A stretch of DNA of 64,000 bases from an uncultured Oscillospiraceae bacterium. GTDB taxonomy: Bacteria > Bacillota > Clostridia > Oscillospirales > Oscillospiraceae. Numbering within the stretch: the stretch's first letter is position 1; each line of letters starts with the position of its first letter. The DNA is taken from the NCBI GenBank assembly GCA_934613505.1, contig CAKTTB010000004.1:62001-126000 (forward strand), in the 5' to 3' direction. The position numbers were made by a program, and so were the translations under genes. Below are positions 20,939 to 32,883 of this stretch, in pieces. The notes beneath the pieces are model-generated. The model was not told the origin of the DNA. It made no database searches and saw nothing but the letters and a program-made list of their open reading frames with translations.

Positions 20939-21873
20939 AAAAATACCGTGTATTTGACGGCCACTGCGACACGGCCATCGAGCTGTGGCGGCAGGAGCAG
21001 AACCTGCGCAGCAATTCCCTCGCCGTCTCGCTCGAGCGGGCGGAAAAACTGGATGGCTATACGCAGTTTTTCGCGTTCTGCACCGCGTGGCTCAAGACCA
21101 GAATGCCCCATACGGAGCATTTTGCCCGCGCGCTGGATTACTTCACAGAGCAGCTGCGCGAAAATGAAGACAGGATCACGCTCTGCCGCACCATGCGGGA
21201 AGCGGACGCGGCCATGGCGGCGGGCAGAGCTGCCGCATTTCTCGCCATCGAGGGTGCGGAGGCCGTCCGTGAGGATCCGGGTCTTCTGGAAGCGGCCTAT
21301 GAAAAGGGCGTGCGGATGGTCTCGCTCGTGTGGAACCTGCCGAACAGTCTTTCCGGCTCCTGCCAGACCGGCGAAGGACTGAGCGAAAAGGGAAAGGAAT
21401 TTTTCCGCCGCGCGCAGCGCCTCGGCATGCTCGTGGACGTGAGCCATCTGTCCGAACGGGGCTTTTGGGACATGACGGAGCTGGCGGAAAAGCCGATCGT
21501 CGCCAGCCATTCCGATGCCTTTGCCGTCTGCCCGCATCCGCGCAATCTGACGGATGCGCAGTTCCGCGCGATCTGCGATCTCGGCGGGACGGTGGGCCTG
21601 AACCTCTATGGGCCGTTCCTGACGCGGGAAAAAACGCCGACGCTGGACGATCTGCGCCGCCATCTTGATCATTTCCTTGCGCTTGGCGGCGAGGGACATC
21701 TTGCCCTCGGCGCGGATCTGGACGGCTGCGAGATCCTGCCGGAGGACTTCGCGGCGGTGGATGATTACAACGCCCTCGGCGATTATCTTGTAAAAACCGG
21801 ATATTCCGATGAAACCATACAGAATCTGTTCTGCAATTCTCTACGAAAGGTCGTAACCACATGCATTATGTAA
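20935..21873 (+). CDS. Membrane dipeptidase family (M19) metallopeptidase
   Basis: 312 residues. Zinc-ligand motifs of the renal-dipeptidase family: DGHCDTA at the N-terminus, the bridging Glu in IEGAE, VSHLSERGF and ASHSDAFAV. Homologs cleave dipeptides, including ones with a D-residue. The start is a TTG at 20935 that overlaps the yraN stop (TTGA) with GGAGG six bases before it; no better ATG exists. It overlaps thrC by 13 bases. Confidence 0.9.
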   Translation: MKKYRVFDGHCDTAIELWRQEQNLRSNSLAVSLERAEKLDGYTQFFAFCTAWLKTRMPHTEHFARALDYFTEQLRENEDRITLCRTMREADAAMAAGRAAAFLAIEGAEAVREDPGLLEAAYEKGVRMVSLVWNLPNSLSGSCQTGEGLSEKGKEFFRRAQRLGMLVDVSHLSERGFWDMTELAEKPIVASHSDAFAVCPHPRNLTDAQFRAICDLGGTVGLNLYGPFLTREKTPTLDDLRRHLDHFLALGGEGHLALGADLDGCEILPEDFAAVDDYNALGDYLVKTGYSDETIQNLFCNSLRKVVTTCIM

Positions 21874-23345
21874 GCACAAGAGACGCTGATCGCCGTCTGA
21901 CGGCCAGCGAAGCCATTGTTGAAGGCCTCAGCCGCGACGGCGGCCTGTATCTGCCGGAGCAGATCCCGCAGATCACCCTCGCGCAGATCGAAGCGCTTGC
22001 AAAGCTGCCGTATCCGCAGCGCGCGGCGAAGCTCATGAAGCTGTATCTGGATGAATTTACCGAGGAGGAGCTGCTCGGCTTTGCCGAAAAGGCATACGGC
22101 CCGGAGAAATTCGACACCCCGGCGGCAGCGCCCGTCGTGAATCCCGAAGCGGACGTCTGGGTGCAGGAACTTTGGCACGGGCCGACGTGCGCGTTCAAGG
22201 ATATGGCGCTGCAGATGCTGCCGTATCTGCTGACCGCGTCTTTGCAGAAGACCGGCGAGAAGAAGACCGTCTGCATTCTCGTCGCGACCTCCGGCGATAC
22301 CGGCAAGGCCGCGCTCGAGGGCTTCCGCGACGTTGACCGCACGAAGATCCTCGTCTTCTACCCCGACGGCGGCGTATCGGAGATGCAGAAGCTGCAGATG
22401 GTCACGCAGGAGGGCGGCAACGTCGGCGTGTGCGCCGTCCGCGGCAACTTTGACGACGCCCAGACCGGCGTCAAGCGCATCTTCTCCGACGAGGCGCTCC
22501 GTGAGGAGCTGGCCGCGCGCGGCTATTTCCTCTCCTCCGCCAACTCGATCAACTGGGGCAGAGTCCTGCCGCAGATCGTCTATTACGTCTCGTCCTACTG
22601 CGATCTTCTCTCCTCCGGCGCGATCAAGGCCGGGCAGAAGATCAACGTCTGCGTGCCGACCGGCAACTTCGGCAACATTCTGGCGGGTTTCTATGCAAAG
22701 AAAATGGGCGTGCCGATCGCAAAGCTGATCTGCGCTTCGAATGAAAATAATGTCCTGACGGACTTCATCAGGACCGGTACCTATGACCGCAACCGTCCGT
22801 TCTACCAGACGGCCTCGCCGTCCATGGATATCCTGATCTCGTCGAACCTCGAGCGGCTCCTGAGCCTCCTGTCCGGCTCGGACGAGGCCGTGCGCGGCTA
22901 CATGAAGAGCCTTTCCGAGACCGGGAAGTATACCGTCTCGGAGCCGGTCTTCCGCGCCATTCAGGCGGAGTTTGCCTGCGGCTTCTGCACCGACGCACAG
23001 GGCGCGGAGACGATCGGAAAGCTGTTCCGCGAGAGAAATTACCTTCTCGATACGCATACCGCCGTCGCCTATACCGTCCTGAACGCCTACCGCGCCGAGA
23101 GCGGCGACCGGACGCCGACCGTGATCGAATCCACGGCCAGCCCCTTTAAGTTCTGCGCGAGCGTCCTGGACGCGCTCGGCGTGACGCAGCACCGGCCCGG
23201 CACGCAGATCCTTGCCCAGCTGACCGAAGTGACCGGTCGGCCGGCGCCTGGTCCGCTGGCCGCGCTCGCGGGCAAGAAGGTCCGCTTTGACGAGGTCGCG
23301 GACCGCGCCGACATGCGGCAGGTCGTGACGGAGTTTCTGCGCTGA
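21861..23345 (+). CDS. thrC: Threonine synthase
   Basis: Pyridoxal-phosphate enzyme that turns O-phosphohomoserine into threonine. 494 residues, the long class. N-terminal MHYVSTRD, PLP lysine in GPTCAFKDMALQ, then SGDTGKAA and the phosphate-binding TGNFGNILAG. It starts inside the 3' end of the dipeptidase gene and its stop overlaps the next start. No homoserine kinase or dehydrogenase gene is nearby. Confidence 0.96.
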   Translation: MHYVSTRDADRRLTASEAIVEGLSRDGGLYLPEQIPQITLAQIEALAKLPYPQRAAKLMKLYLDEFTEEELLGFAEKAYGPEKFDTPAAAPVVNPEADVWVQELWHGPTCAFKDMALQMLPYLLTASLQKTGEKKTVCILVATSGDTGKAALEGFRDVDRTKILVFYPDGGVSEMQKLQMVTQEGGNVGVCAVRGNFDDAQTGVKRIFSDEALREELAARGYFLSSANSINWGRVLPQIVYYVSSYCDLLSSGAIKAGQKINVCVPTGNFGNILAGFYAKKMGVPIAKLICASNENNVLTDFIRTGTYDRNRPFYQTASPSMDILISSNLERLLSLLSGSDEAVRGYMKSLSETGKYTVSEPVFRAIQAEFACGFCTDAQGAETIGKLFRERNYLLDTHTAVAYTVLNAYRAESGDRTPTVIESTASPFKFCASVLDALGVTQHRPGTQILAQLTEVTGRPAPGPLAALAGKKVRFDEVADRADMRQVVTEFLR

Positions 23346-24034
23346 TGGCGCTGTACGCGATCGGGGATCTGCACCTGTCGCTGGGGCCGGCCGATAAGCC
23401 GATGGACGTCTTCGGCGGCCGGTGGGAGGGCTATGTCGACAAGCTCCGCGAAAATCTGCGCGTGATCGGGCCGGAGGATACGACGATCCTGCTCGGCGAT
23501 CTCAGCTGGGCGATGAGCCTTGCGGATGCAAAGGAGGATTTCGCGTTCATCAATGCCATCCCGGGCCGGAAGATCATCCTGAAGGGCAACCACGACTACT
23601 GGTGGACGACGCTGCGCGCCTTTGACCGCTTCTGCGCGGAAAACGGCTTCCGGGAGTTTTCCGTTCTGAACAATTCCTGCTTTTTCTACGGCGATCTTGC
23701 CCTGTGCGGCACGCGCGGGTGGTCGTATGACGCGCAGAAGGAGGGCGGCCACGACGAGAAGATCTTCCTGCGGGAGCTTGGACGGCTGGAGCGCTCTTTG
23801 CAGCTGGCGGGCGACCGGGAAAAATACTGCTTCCTGCACTATCCGCCGCGCTACCGCGGCTACACCTGCCCGCAGATCCTGGAGCTGTTCGCGCGCTACG
23901 GCGTGACGCGCTGCTATTACGGCCACCTGCACGCCGAGAGCATCCGGCTGTCGCTCGAGGATACGTATCAAGGCGTGCAGTACCGGCTGGTTTCGGCGGA
24001 TTTCGTTGATTTCCGCCCGCAGCGGATCGGCTGA
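23345..24034 (+). CDS. Calcineurin-like metallophosphoesterase
   Basis: 229 residues. All metal-binding motifs present: GDLHLS, GDLSWAM, GNHDYWW, the LHYPP box and GHLHAES. Substrate unknown; relatives are annotated as predicted phosphohydrolases. The start overlaps the thrC stop (TGATG) and it is the last gene of the packed run. About 150 bases of non-coding DNA follow before tig. Confidence 0.9.
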   Translation: MALYAIGDLHLSLGPADKPMDVFGGRWEGYVDKLRENLRVIGPEDTTILLGDLSWAMSLADAKEDFAFINAIPGRKIILKGNHDYWWTTLRAFDRFCAENGFREFSVLNNSCFFYGDLALCGTRGWSYDAQKEGGHDEKIFLRELGRLERSLQLAGDREKYCFLHYPPRYRGYTCPQILELFARYGVTRCYYGHLHAESIRLSLEDTYQGVQYRLVSADFVDFRPQRIG

Positions 24035-24183
24035 CCGGAAAGAATTTGAATTTTTTCTGAATTTGCATAAAAACCTGAAAAAACAGTGGATTTCTTGACA
24101 AGAGTTTGTTAGAATAGAACGGATTCAAATGAGAATGGTGAATTACGGCCATCTGGCCGCACCGCATAGGAGGAAAAACCACA

Positions 24184-25542
24184 ATGAACGTCAAAAACGT
24201 AGAGAAAGAAAACGGCTCCGCGAAGGTCACAGTCGAGATCGCCAAGGACGAGTTCCAGTCCGCTCTGGACAAGGCGTATGCCAAGATCCGCAAGGACATC
24301 ATGATCCCTGGCTTCCGCAAGGGCAAGGCTCCGCGCAAGTTCGTCGAGCGGATGTACGGCTCGCAGGTGTTCTATGAAGACGCCGTCAACGAGATCTTCC
24401 CCGAGATTTATAAAGAGGCCATCACCGACCAGCAGATCAAGGCTGTCGGTCAGCCCTCCGTTACCGATATGCAGACCCCTGAAGACGGCAGCGTCGTTCT
24501 GACTGTCTCCACCGAGCTGTACCCCGAGGTCACCCTCGGCGAATACAAGGGCATCGAAGTCCCCAAGGAGACCGTCTCCATCTCCAAGGCTGAGGTCGAT
24601 GCAGAGCTGGGCCGCATGCAGGACCGCAACGCCCGCATCGAGACCGTTGACCGCGAAGCGAAGAGCGGCGACACCGTTATTCTGGACTTTGACGGCTATG
24701 TCGACGGCAAGCCCTTCCAGGGCGGCAAGGCCGAGGGCTACACCCTGACGCTCGGCTCCGGCGCGTTCATCCCCGGCTTCGAGGATCAGCTGGTCGGTCT
24801 CAAGGCCGGCGAAGAGAAGGATGTCGAGGTCACCTTCCCCGAGAACTACACCAAGGAGCTGGCCGGCAAGGCCGCGACCTTCAAGTGCAAGATCCACGAG
24901 GTCAAGGAGACCATCAAGCCCGAGCTGGACGATGAGTTTGCCAAGGACGTCTCCGAATACGACACGCTGGCCGCTCTCAAGAAGAGCATCAAGGCCGATC
25001 TTGCCAAGAAGCGTCAGGAGACGGTTGACCGCGACTTCGAAAACGAAGCCGTCGTCATGGCCGGCAACAACATGACCTGCAATATCCCCGCCTGCATGAT
25101 CGACGAGCAGGTCGACAAGCACCTCGAGCAGTTTGCCTATCAGCTGCAGTCTCAGGGCATGAAGATGGAAGACTACATCAAGATGATCGGCGGCGACGTC
25201 AAGGGCATGCGCGACTCCATGCGCCCGATGGCCGAGCAGACCGTCCGCAGCAACATCCTTCTGAGCGAGATCGTCAACCAGGAGAACATCGAGGTCTCCG
25301 ACGAGGAAGTCGAAGAAGAGCTGAAGAAGATGGCCGAGCAGTACAAGATGGAGCTCGACAAGATCAAGGAAATGGTCGATCTCGACGCTGTCAAGTCCGA
25401 CCTCAAGGGCCGCAAGGCTGTCAAGCTGATCGTCGACAATGCAAAGCCCGTAGAGAAGGAAAAGAAGACGGCCAAGAAGGCTGCCAAGAAGGAAGAGACC
25501 GCGGAAGCCCCCGCAGAAGAGGCTCCCAAGACTGAGGAATAA
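24184..25542 (+). CDS. tig: Trigger factor
   Basis: Ribosome-bound chaperone and prolyl isomerase. 452 residues: N-terminal ribosome-binding domain with the signature GFRKGKAP, a central FKBP-like domain (GDTVILDFDGYVDG...FIPGFEDQL), and a helical C-domain. The tail is a low-complexity Lys/Ala/Glu stretch. AGGAGGAAAAACCACA precedes the ATG. It heads the conserved order tig-clpP-clpX-lon. A TTGACA at 24095 lacks a well-placed -10 box. Confidence 0.98.
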   Translation: MNVKNVEKENGSAKVTVEIAKDEFQSALDKAYAKIRKDIMIPGFRKGKAPRKFVERMYGSQVFYEDAVNEIFPEIYKEAITDQQIKAVGQPSVTDMQTPEDGSVVLTVSTELYPEVTLGEYKGIEVPKETVSISKAEVDAELGRMQDRNARIETVDREAKSGDTVILDFDGYVDGKPFQGGKAEGYTLTLGSGAFIPGFEDQLVGLKAGEEKDVEVTFPENYTKELAGKAATFKCKIHEVKETIKPELDDEFAKDVSEYDTLAALKKSIKADLAKKRQETVDRDFENEAVVMAGNNMTCNIPACMIDEQVDKHLEQFAYQLQSQGMKMEDYIKMIGGDVKGMRDSMRPMAEQTVRSNILLSEIVNQENIEVSDEEVEEELKKMAEQYKMELDKIKEMVDLDAVKSDLKGRKAVKLIVDNAKPVEKEKKTAKKAAKKEETAEAPAEEAPKTEE

Positions 25543-25608
25543 TTCTCCAACCGGCTGGGTAGAATCCTACAGCCAACCTGACATCCGTCTGAAAGGAGAA
25601 TCCCAATT

Positions 25609-26193
25609 ATGAGTTTAGTTCCGTATGTTGTCGAGCAGACGAGCCGCGGCGAGCGGTCGTACGACATTTTCTCCCGCCTGCTCAATGACCGTATCATTAT
25701 CCTGTCCGAAGAGGTCAACAGCACCACAGCCAGCCTGATCGTTGCGCAGATGCTGTACCTCGAGGCGCAGGACCCCGACAAGGATATCCAGTTCTACATC
25801 AACTCTCCCGGCGGCAGCGTGACCGACGGCATGGCGATCTACGATACGATGCAGTTCATCAAGTGCGACGTGTCCACCATCTGCGTGGGCATGGCCGCCT
25901 CGATGGGCGCGTTCCTGCTGTCCTCTGGCACGAAGGGCAAGCGGCTCGCGCTGCCCAACGCGGAGATCATGATCCACCAGCCCTCCGGCGGCACGCAGGG
26001 CCAGGCGACCGACATGCAGATCCAGGTCGAGCGTATGCTGAAGATCAAGCAGCGCCTGAACGAGATCCTGGCCGCCAACACCGGCAAGCCGATCGATATT
26101 ATCAAGGTCGACACCGAGCGCGACAATTTCATGACCGCCGAGGAAGCGCAGGCCTATGGCCTTGTCGATAAGGTCATCTACAAGAGACAATAA
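25609..26193 (+). CDS. clpP: ATP-dependent Clp protease proteolytic subunit
   Basis: 194 residues. Serine protease ring subunit with nucleophile in [11 protein letters not shown], histidine in MIHQPSGG and the acid in DTERDNFMT. No propeptide beyond a few residues. AAAGGAG precedes the ATG. It lies directly upstream of its unfoldase clpX (27-base gap), so both parts of the ClpXP machine are made together. Confidence 0.98.
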   Translation: MSLVPYVVEQTSRGERSYDIFSRLLNDRIIILSEEVNSTTASLIVAQMLYLEAQDPDKDIQFYINSPGGSVTDGMAIYDTMQFIKCDVSTICVGMAASMGAFLLSSGTKGKRLALPNAEIMIHQPSGGTQGQATDMQIQVERMLKIKQRLNEILAANTGKPIDIIKVDTERDNFMTAEEAQAYGLVDKVIYKRQ

Positions 26194-26220
26194 TCCCAAT
26201 CCCGAAAGGAGGAGTCCGCT

Positions 26221-27486
<1,266 letters not shown>

Positions 27487-27496
27487 CAAACAACAC

Positions 27497-27534
27497 CAGG
27501 AAGGGAGCGCACGCTCCCTTCCTGCGTATTTTTA
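27497..27534 (+). terminator. Terminator after clpX
   Basis: CAGGAAGGGAGCG (27497-27509), 2-base loop, complement (27512-27524), then CGTATTTTTATT. Confidence 0.88.
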
Positions 27535-27559
27535 TTCTCCATGAAAGGAGACGAGCCAT

Positions 27560-29977
27560 ATGAGTGACTATAAACCCCTGACCTGCCTGCCGGTGCTCGC
27601 GCTGCGCGGGCTGGTCGTGTTCCCGGGCTGCGTGACGCACTTTGACGTGGGCCGGAGCAAATCTGCCCGCGCCGTGGAAGAGGCCATGCGCGCCGACCAG
27701 ATGATCTTCCTCATCGCCCAGCGCGACGTGCAGTGCGACAAGCCGAAAAAGGCCGACCTCTATTCCATCGGCACTGTCGCCTATGTCCGTCAGGTGCTGC
27801 GCCTGCCGGGCGACAATATGCGCATTCTCGTCGAGGGCAGATACCGCGCGCAGCTGACCGACCTCATCCATGCCGAGCCGTATTTCTTTGCCCGCGCGAT
27901 GGAGCTGGACGAGCCGGGCTACAACGCGGCGCTGCCACGTACGCAGGCGCTGGTGCGGCAGGCGCACCAGCTGTTTGAGCAGTTCATCGACCTTGCCGTC
28001 AAATCCGGGCAGGAGAATCTGCTGCAGGGTTCCGCGTCGGATGAGGCGGGCCATCTTGCCGATTTCATCGCGCAGAACGCGACGTTCGGCTATGAGCAGA
28101 AGCAGAAGATCCTCGAGACGCTCCCGCCGGTGCAGCGGCTGCTTCTGTGCGTGCACGCCATGGCCAAGGAGCTGGAGATCCTGCGCCTGGAGAGCGAGAT
28201 CAACGATCAGGTGCAGCAGAACGTCAACCAGAACCAGCGCGACTATTACCTGCGCGAGCAGATGCACGTGATCCGCGAGGAGCTGGGCGAGGACGACGAC
28301 TCCGACGCCGACAGCTACCGCGCAAAAATTCAGGCCCTGAAGCTGCCAGAGGATACCGAGGAAAAGCTCCTGCGCGAGGTCTCGCGCTTCGCGCGCCAGC
28401 AGTCCGGCTCCGCCGAAGCGGCCGTCCTGCGCAACTATCTCGACACCATTCTCGAGCTGCCGTGGAACAAAGAGACCAAAGAGCGTCTGGACGTCCGGGC
28501 CGCCGCGAAGATCCTCGACGAGGATCATTTTGGCCTTGAGACCGTCAAAAAGCGCATTCTCGAGGCGCTGGCCGTGCGCCAGCTGGCGCCGGAGCTTCCG
28601 GGGCAGATTCTGTGCCTCGTCGGCCCTCCGGGCGTCGGCAAGACCTCCGTCGCCATCTCGATCGCGCGTGCGCTCAACCGCAAGCTCGCGCGGCTTTCGC
28701 TCGGCGGCGTGCGTGACGAAGCGGAGATCCGCGGCCACCGCAAGACCTATATCGGCGCCATGCCCGGCCGCATCATGACGGCGCTCATCCAGGCCAAGAG
28801 CAAAAATGCCCTCCTGCTGCTCGACGAGATCGACAAGCTCGGCAGCGACTATAAGGGCGACCCCTCGTCGGCCCTCTTGGAGGTGCTGGATTCTGCGCAG
28901 AATTCCACCTTCCGCGACCATTATATCGAGGTGCCGTTCGACCTTTCCCACTGCATGTTCATCACGACGGCCAACACGACGGACACCATCCCGCGGGCGC
29001 TGCTCGACCGGATGGAGGTCATAGAGCTCGGCTCGTATACCGACGAAGAGAAGCTCCAGATCGCCAAGCGCCACCTGCTTCCCAAGCAGCTGGCCAAGCA
29101 CGGCCTGAAGCGCACGCAGGTACGCGTCTCCGACGATGCGATCCGCGAGATCATCTCCGGCTACACGCGCGAATCCGGCGTCCGGAACCTCGAGCGCCAG
29201 ATGGCAGCCCTTTGCCGCAAGTGCGCCATGCGCTTCGTCTCGCCGGAGCCGCCAAAGCGGATCACCGTCACCGGCGGCAATCTTGAGGACTTCCTCGGCG
29301 TGCGCAAATACCTGCCGGAGTCGAACATCACGACCGATCAGGTCGGTCTTGTGACCGGCCTTGCATGGACGGCTGTCGGCGGTACGACGCTCGAGGTCGA
29401 GGTCAACGTTGTCGACGGTACCGGCAAGCTGGAGCTGACCGGCAATCTCGGCGACGTGATGAAGGAATCCGCCTTCGCGGCCATGAGCTATATCCGCTCG
29501 CGAACGAAGGAGCTGGGGTTGACCCCAGACTTCTATAAAACGAAGGATATCCACGTCCACTTCCCGGAGGGCGCCGTCCCCAAGGACGGGCCGTCCGCCG
29601 GCATTACGATCTGCACGGCGATCGTTTCGGCCCTGACCGGCCGCGCGGTGCGCCGCGACGTGGCGATGACGGGTGAGATCTCCATCCGCGGCCGCGTGCT
29701 GCCGATCGGCGGACTGAAGGAAAAGACGATGGCCGCGCTGCGCCATGGCATGCACACGGTCATCATTCCTGCGGAAAACGAAAAGGATCTGGAGGAGATC
29801 GACCAGACCGTGCGGCAGGCGCTGCAGTTCATCACGGTTTCCAGCGCGGACCGCGTCCTTGAGGCGGCGCTCGTTCCAGCGACGGCGGTCGACGCGGAGC
29901 CTGCGGCTGCGGCCGGTACGGATGTTCTGTCCATACCCGCGCCGAAGACCCGCCGCAAGCCCGGCATCCGCCAGTGA
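27560..29977 (+). CDS. lon: ATP-dependent protease Lon
   Basis: 805 residues. N-terminal LON substrate-binding domain ([14 protein letters not shown]), coiled region, AAA+ domain with GPPGVGKTS and LLLDEIDK, and the protease domain with catalytic Ser in PKDGPSAG and Lys in PIGGLKEK. Degrades damaged and regulatory proteins. The last 35 residues are Ala/Pro-rich and dispensable-looking. GAAAGGAG lies upstream; its stop is 9 bases from ysxC. Confidence 0.98.
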   Translation: MSDYKPLTCLPVLALRGLVVFPGCVTHFDVGRSKSARAVEEAMRADQMIFLIAQRDVQCDKPKKADLYSIGTVAYVRQVLRLPGDNMRILVEGRYRAQLTDLIHAEPYFFARAMELDEPGYNAALPRTQALVRQAHQLFEQFIDLAVKSGQENLLQGSASDEAGHLADFIAQNATFGYEQKQKILETLPPVQRLLLCVHAMAKELEILRLESEINDQVQQNVNQNQRDYYLREQMHVIREELGEDDDSDADSYRAKIQALKLPEDTEEKLLREVSRFARQQSGSAEAAVLRNYLDTILELPWNKETKERLDVRAAAKILDEDHFGLETVKKRILEALAVRQLAPELPGQILCLVGPPGVGKTSVAISIARALNRKLARLSLGGVRDEAEIRGHRKTYIGAMPGRIMTALIQAKSKNALLLLDEIDKLGSDYKGDPSSALLEVLDSAQNSTFRDHYIEVPFDLSHCMFITTANTTDTIPRALLDRMEVIELGSYTDEEKLQIAKRHLLPKQLAKHGLKRTQVRVSDDAIREIISGYTRESGVRNLERQMAALCRKCAMRFVSPEPPKRITVTGGNLEDFLGVRKYLPESNITTDQVGLVTGLAWTAVGGTTLEVEVNVVDGTGKLELTGNLGDVMKESAFAAMSYIRSRTKELGLTPDFYKTKDIHVHFPEGAVPKDGPSAGITICTAIVSALTGRAVRRDVAMTGEISIRGRVLPIGGLKEKTMAALRHGMHTVIIPAENEKDLEEIDQTVRQALQFITVSSADRVLEAALVPATAVDAEPAAAAGTDVLSIPAPKTRRKPGIRQ

Positions 29978-29986
29978 GGGCCCGCC

Positions 29987-30574
29987 ATGAATCTGCACAA
30001 CGCGGAATTTGTCCGCTCCGTGACCGCCGTGGCCGATTGCCCGAAGGATCGTCTGCCGCAGATCGCCTTTGCGGGCAAGTCCAACGTCGGCAAATCCTCG
30101 GTCATCAATAAGCTTCTGCTCCGCAAAAATTTTGCCCGTGTCGGCGAAGCGCCCGGCAAGACCACGCATATTAACTTTTTTCGCATCGACGACGCCATGT
30201 ACCTCGTCGACCTGCCGGGCTACGGCTACGCCAAGGTCCCGCAGAAGGAAAAAGAGCGCTGGGGAAGGCTGATGGAAGCGTATTTCGCCGCGCCGGACAC
30301 GCTGACCTTCGGCGTGATGCTCGTCGACGCGCGCCACGCGCCGACGGCCAACGACGTGGTCATGGCCAACTATTTTCTGCAGTCCGGCAGGCCCTTTGTC
30401 GTGGTGGCCAACAAGCTGGACAAGCTCAAAAAGAGCGAGATCGAGCCGAATCTTTCCCGCATCCGCCAGACGCTCTCGCTTCCGGATACCGTCGCCCTGA
30501 TCCCGTTCTCGGCCGAGAAGGGTACCGGCCGCGAAGAACTCCTGAACGTCATCCTGCAGGCCGCAGGAGAATAA
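29987..30574 (+). CDS. ysxC: Ribosome biogenesis GTP-binding protein YsxC/EngB
   Basis: 195 residues. GTPase motifs FAGKSNVGKSS (G1), DLPGYG (G3), ANKLDK (G4). Acts in 50S subunit assembly. Directly behind lon, the classic Firmicutes order, and ended by a strong terminator. Confidence 0.96.
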   Translation: MNLHNAEFVRSVTAVADCPKDRLPQIAFAGKSNVGKSSVINKLLLRKNFARVGEAPGKTTHINFFRIDDAMYLVDLPGYGYAKVPQKEKERWGRLMEAYFAAPDTLTFGVMLVDARHAPTANDVVMANYFLQSGRPFVVVANKLDKLKKSEIEPNLSRIRQTLSLPDTVALIPFSAEKGTGREELLNVILQAAGE

Positions 30575-30614
30575 AAAAACCGGCGCGTACCATGTTGGTA
30601 CGCGCCGGTTTTAT
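30574..30614. terminator. Bidirectional terminator between ysxC and the UvrD-like helicase
   Basis: AACCGGCGCGTACCA (30578-30592), loop TGT, perfect complement (30596-30610), with A7 before and TTTT after. Confidence 0.93.
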
Positions 30615-30616
30615 GT

Positions 30617-32767
30617 TCAAAGACGTTCGAGTTTTGCGCGCATGGAGATCGCGCGGGGCGTGGGCATGGAATCGAACTGGATGAGCTGGGCTTTCTGGAC
30701 GGGGTCAACTTCCAGCACGGTGCCGTCGCCGAAAACGGCGTGATGGACCCGCGTGCCGGGGGCAAATGCGTCGGGCAGCGATGCTTCGTCCAGAAACCGG
30801 CTGGAAAAGCTGATATATTCCCGCGCCTGCCGGATGAGATCCTCGCGCGGCGTGCGCGTGAAGGTGAGAAGCTGCTCGTCAATGTCCAGCAGGAACCGCG
30901 AGGGATACCGCGGGCTGCCGTCCAGATTGCGGCCCTCCGCTTCGCTTAAGTACAGCGCCTTCTGCGCACGCGTCATCGCCACGAAGCAGAGCCGGCGCTC
31001 CTCCTCCATGCCGGGCAGCGTCCGCGTCTTGCGCGAGGGGAACACGCCCTCGTTCATCGCGCATAAAAATACATGCGGGAACTCCAGACCCTTCGCGCTG
31101 TGGACGGTCATGAGCCGGATCTGGTCGCGCGGATCGTCAAGATCGGCGCTCGTGAACATGGCCACGTGCGCCAGGTAATGCTCCAGCGAGCATTCCTCGC
31201 CGCAGGTCGTCTCGTAGGCATAGATCGACTGCTTCAGCTCTGCAAGGTTGTCCAGACGCGTCTGGCTGCCCTCGGTGCGGAGCATGGCTTCGTATCCGCT
31301 CTCGTTCAGAACGGCGGCCAGAAGCTCCGAGACGGGCTGCTGGGCATAGGTCGCGGTGAATGCTTCAATGAGCGAGACAAATTTTCCGGCCTTCGTCCCG
31401 CGCAGCAGCTCACCGTCAAGATTCTTCCGCAGTGCGTCGTAGAGCGAGCAGCCGTTCTGCGCGGCGTAATCCTTCAGAAACGCCATGCGCCGCGCGCCGA
31501 GATTCCGCTTCGGCACGTTCGCGATGCGCAGGAACGAAAGATCGTCGCGGCAGGCGATCATGCGCAGATAGCAGAGCGCATCCTTGATCTCCGCCCGCGA
31601 GAAAAACTGCACGCCACTGTAGATCGTGTAGGGGAGCTTCTCCCGGAGAAAAACCTCCTCCAGATTCCGTGTGAGATAGTGCGCGCGATACAGGACCGCC
31701 GCATCGCGGTAGGGCGTGCCGGCCGCGTGCAGCGCCTTGATCTGCTCTGCGATCCAGTTTGCTTCCTGCTCGCTGTTTGCCGCGTGATGGCAGAGGACGG
31801 GCGCGCCGCCGGGCAGAACAGGGAGCAGGTCCTTTTTGATGCGGTTCTGATTTTTCGCGATCAGGCTGTTGCAGGCGGCGAGGATCTGCGGGGTCGAGCG
31901 GTAGTTTTCCATCATCATAACGGTCTTCGTCGTGGGATAGACCTTGTCAAAGTCCAGCAGATACCGCACGTCCGCGCCGCGCCACGTGTAGATGGTCTGA
32001 TCGGGGTCGCCGACGATGAAAAGATTCTTGTGGTAGCCGCACAGGACCTGCATCAGCTCATACTGCGGCGGGTCGATATCCTGAAATTCATCGATCATGA
32101 TGTATTCCAGCCGCTTCTGCCATTTGAGCCGGATGTCCTCGTGCGTGCGGAAGATATAGAGGGAGAACTCGATCAGATCGTTGTAGTCGAGCGCGAAGCA
32201 CTTCTTTTCCTGATAGAGATAGCCGTAGAAAATGATATCCTTTGCGCTTGTGGCCTTCTGATATTTTTCCTTCAGCGTGTCGAGGGGCAGGGTGATCATG
32301 TCCTCGTAATACTCCGGCCGCTCCTTGAGCTTCAGCATCTCGATCATGTCGCGCGCGTGGGAGAACGTCATGTCGCGCAGCGTCAGCCCGCGCTCGTCGT
32401 AGATGATCTGGAGCATGGCGTCAATGTCGCTGTTGTCAAGCACCAGAAAGCTCTTGGGATAGCCGACGGCGTAGCTGTCCTCCTGCAGGATGGAGACGCA
32501 GAAGCCGTGGAAGGTATTGATATAGCCGGTATCCTCGTCGCCGGTCAGATTGTGGATGCGCTGGCGCATTTCATTAGCCGCCTTGTTGGTGAACGTCACA
32601 CAAAGAAGATTCCCCGGCAGGATGCCAAGCTCCGTCACAAGATAGGCGAACCTGCGCGTGAGCGCCCGCGTCTTGCCGGAGCCTGCGCCCGCGATGACGC
32701 GCACGAACCCTTCAGTCGATAAAACGGCCTCCCGCTGCGCCGCGTTCAGCCCCTCCAGCAGATCCAT
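30617..32767 (-). CDS. UvrD/PcrA-type superfamily 1A DNA helicase
   Basis: 716 residues. Helicase motifs: Walker A AGAGSGKT, FTNKAANEM, INTFHGF, IDEFQD, GDPDQTIYTWRGA, ENYRS, TVHSAKGLEFPHVF and VAMTRA. Translocates 3'-5' on single-stranded DNA in repair and replication restart. The C-terminus (VHHAVFGDGTVLEV) resembles the Tudor-like tail of PcrA, used to contact RNA polymerase. It is slightly shorter than B. subtilis PcrA. A perfect -35 promoter precedes it. Confidence 0.93.
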   Translation of the reverse strand: MDLLEGLNAAQREAVLSTEGFVRVIAGAGSGKTRALTRRFAYLVTELGILPGNLLCVTFTNKAANEMRQRIHNLTGDEDTGYINTFHGFCVSILQEDSYAVGYPKSFLVLDNSDIDAMLQIIYDERGLTLRDMTFSHARDMIEMLKLKERPEYYEDMITLPLDTLKEKYQKATSAKDIIFYGYLYQEKKCFALDYNDLIEFSLYIFRTHEDIRLKWQKRLEYIMIDEFQDIDPPQYELMQVLCGYHKNLFIVGDPDQTIYTWRGADVRYLLDFDKVYPTTKTVMMMENYRSTPQILAACNSLIAKNQNRIKKDLLPVLPGGAPVLCHHAANSEQEANWIAEQIKALHAAGTPYRDAAVLYRAHYLTRNLEEVFLREKLPYTIYSGVQFFSRAEIKDALCYLRMIACRDDLSFLRIANVPKRNLGARRMAFLKDYAAQNGCSLYDALRKNLDGELLRGTKAGKFVSLIEAFTATYAQQPVSELLAAVLNESGYEAMLRTEGSQTRLDNLAELKQSIYAYETTCGEECSLEHYLAHVAMFTSADLDDPRDQIRLMTVHSAKGLEFPHVFLCAMNEGVFPSRKTRTLPGMEEERRLCFVAMTRAQKALYLSEAEGRNLDGSPRYPSRFLLDIDEQLLTFTRTPREDLIRQAREYISFSSRFLDEASLPDAFAPGTRVHHAVFGDGTVLEVDPVQKAQLIQFDSMPTPRAISMRAKLERL

Positions 32768-32804
32768 CCGCCCACCTCCAAAATACGAACAAAATATCTA
32801 AAAT

Positions 32805-32833
32805 ATCCTACCATACAGGAAGCTCCGTGTCAA
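32805..32833 (-). promoter_or_regulatory. Promoter of the UvrD-like helicase gene
   Basis: Minus strand TTGACA (32828-32833), 17-base spacer, TAGGAT (32805-32810). Confidence 0.8.
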
Positions 32834-32837
32834 CGAA

Positions 32838-32874
32838 AAGACAAAGAAAAAGCGCGCCGCGAATCGCGGCGCGC
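32838..32874 (-). terminator. Terminator after the DtxR-family regulator
   Basis: Minus strand GCGCGCCGCG stem (32852-32861 with 32865-32874), 3-base loop, followed by TTTTTCTTTG. Confidence 0.88.
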
Positions 32875-32883
32875 AGCTGCTGG

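Noticed and set aside
24087..24115. Consensus promoter for tig built on TTGACA at 24095
   Set aside because: The only -10-like box (TAGAAT) lies 9 bases away, far too close for the two to work as a pair.
31073..32722. 549-codon plus-strand frame opposite the UvrD-like helicase
   Set aside because: Antisense to a gene with all helicase motifs; composition of the product is unlike a protein.
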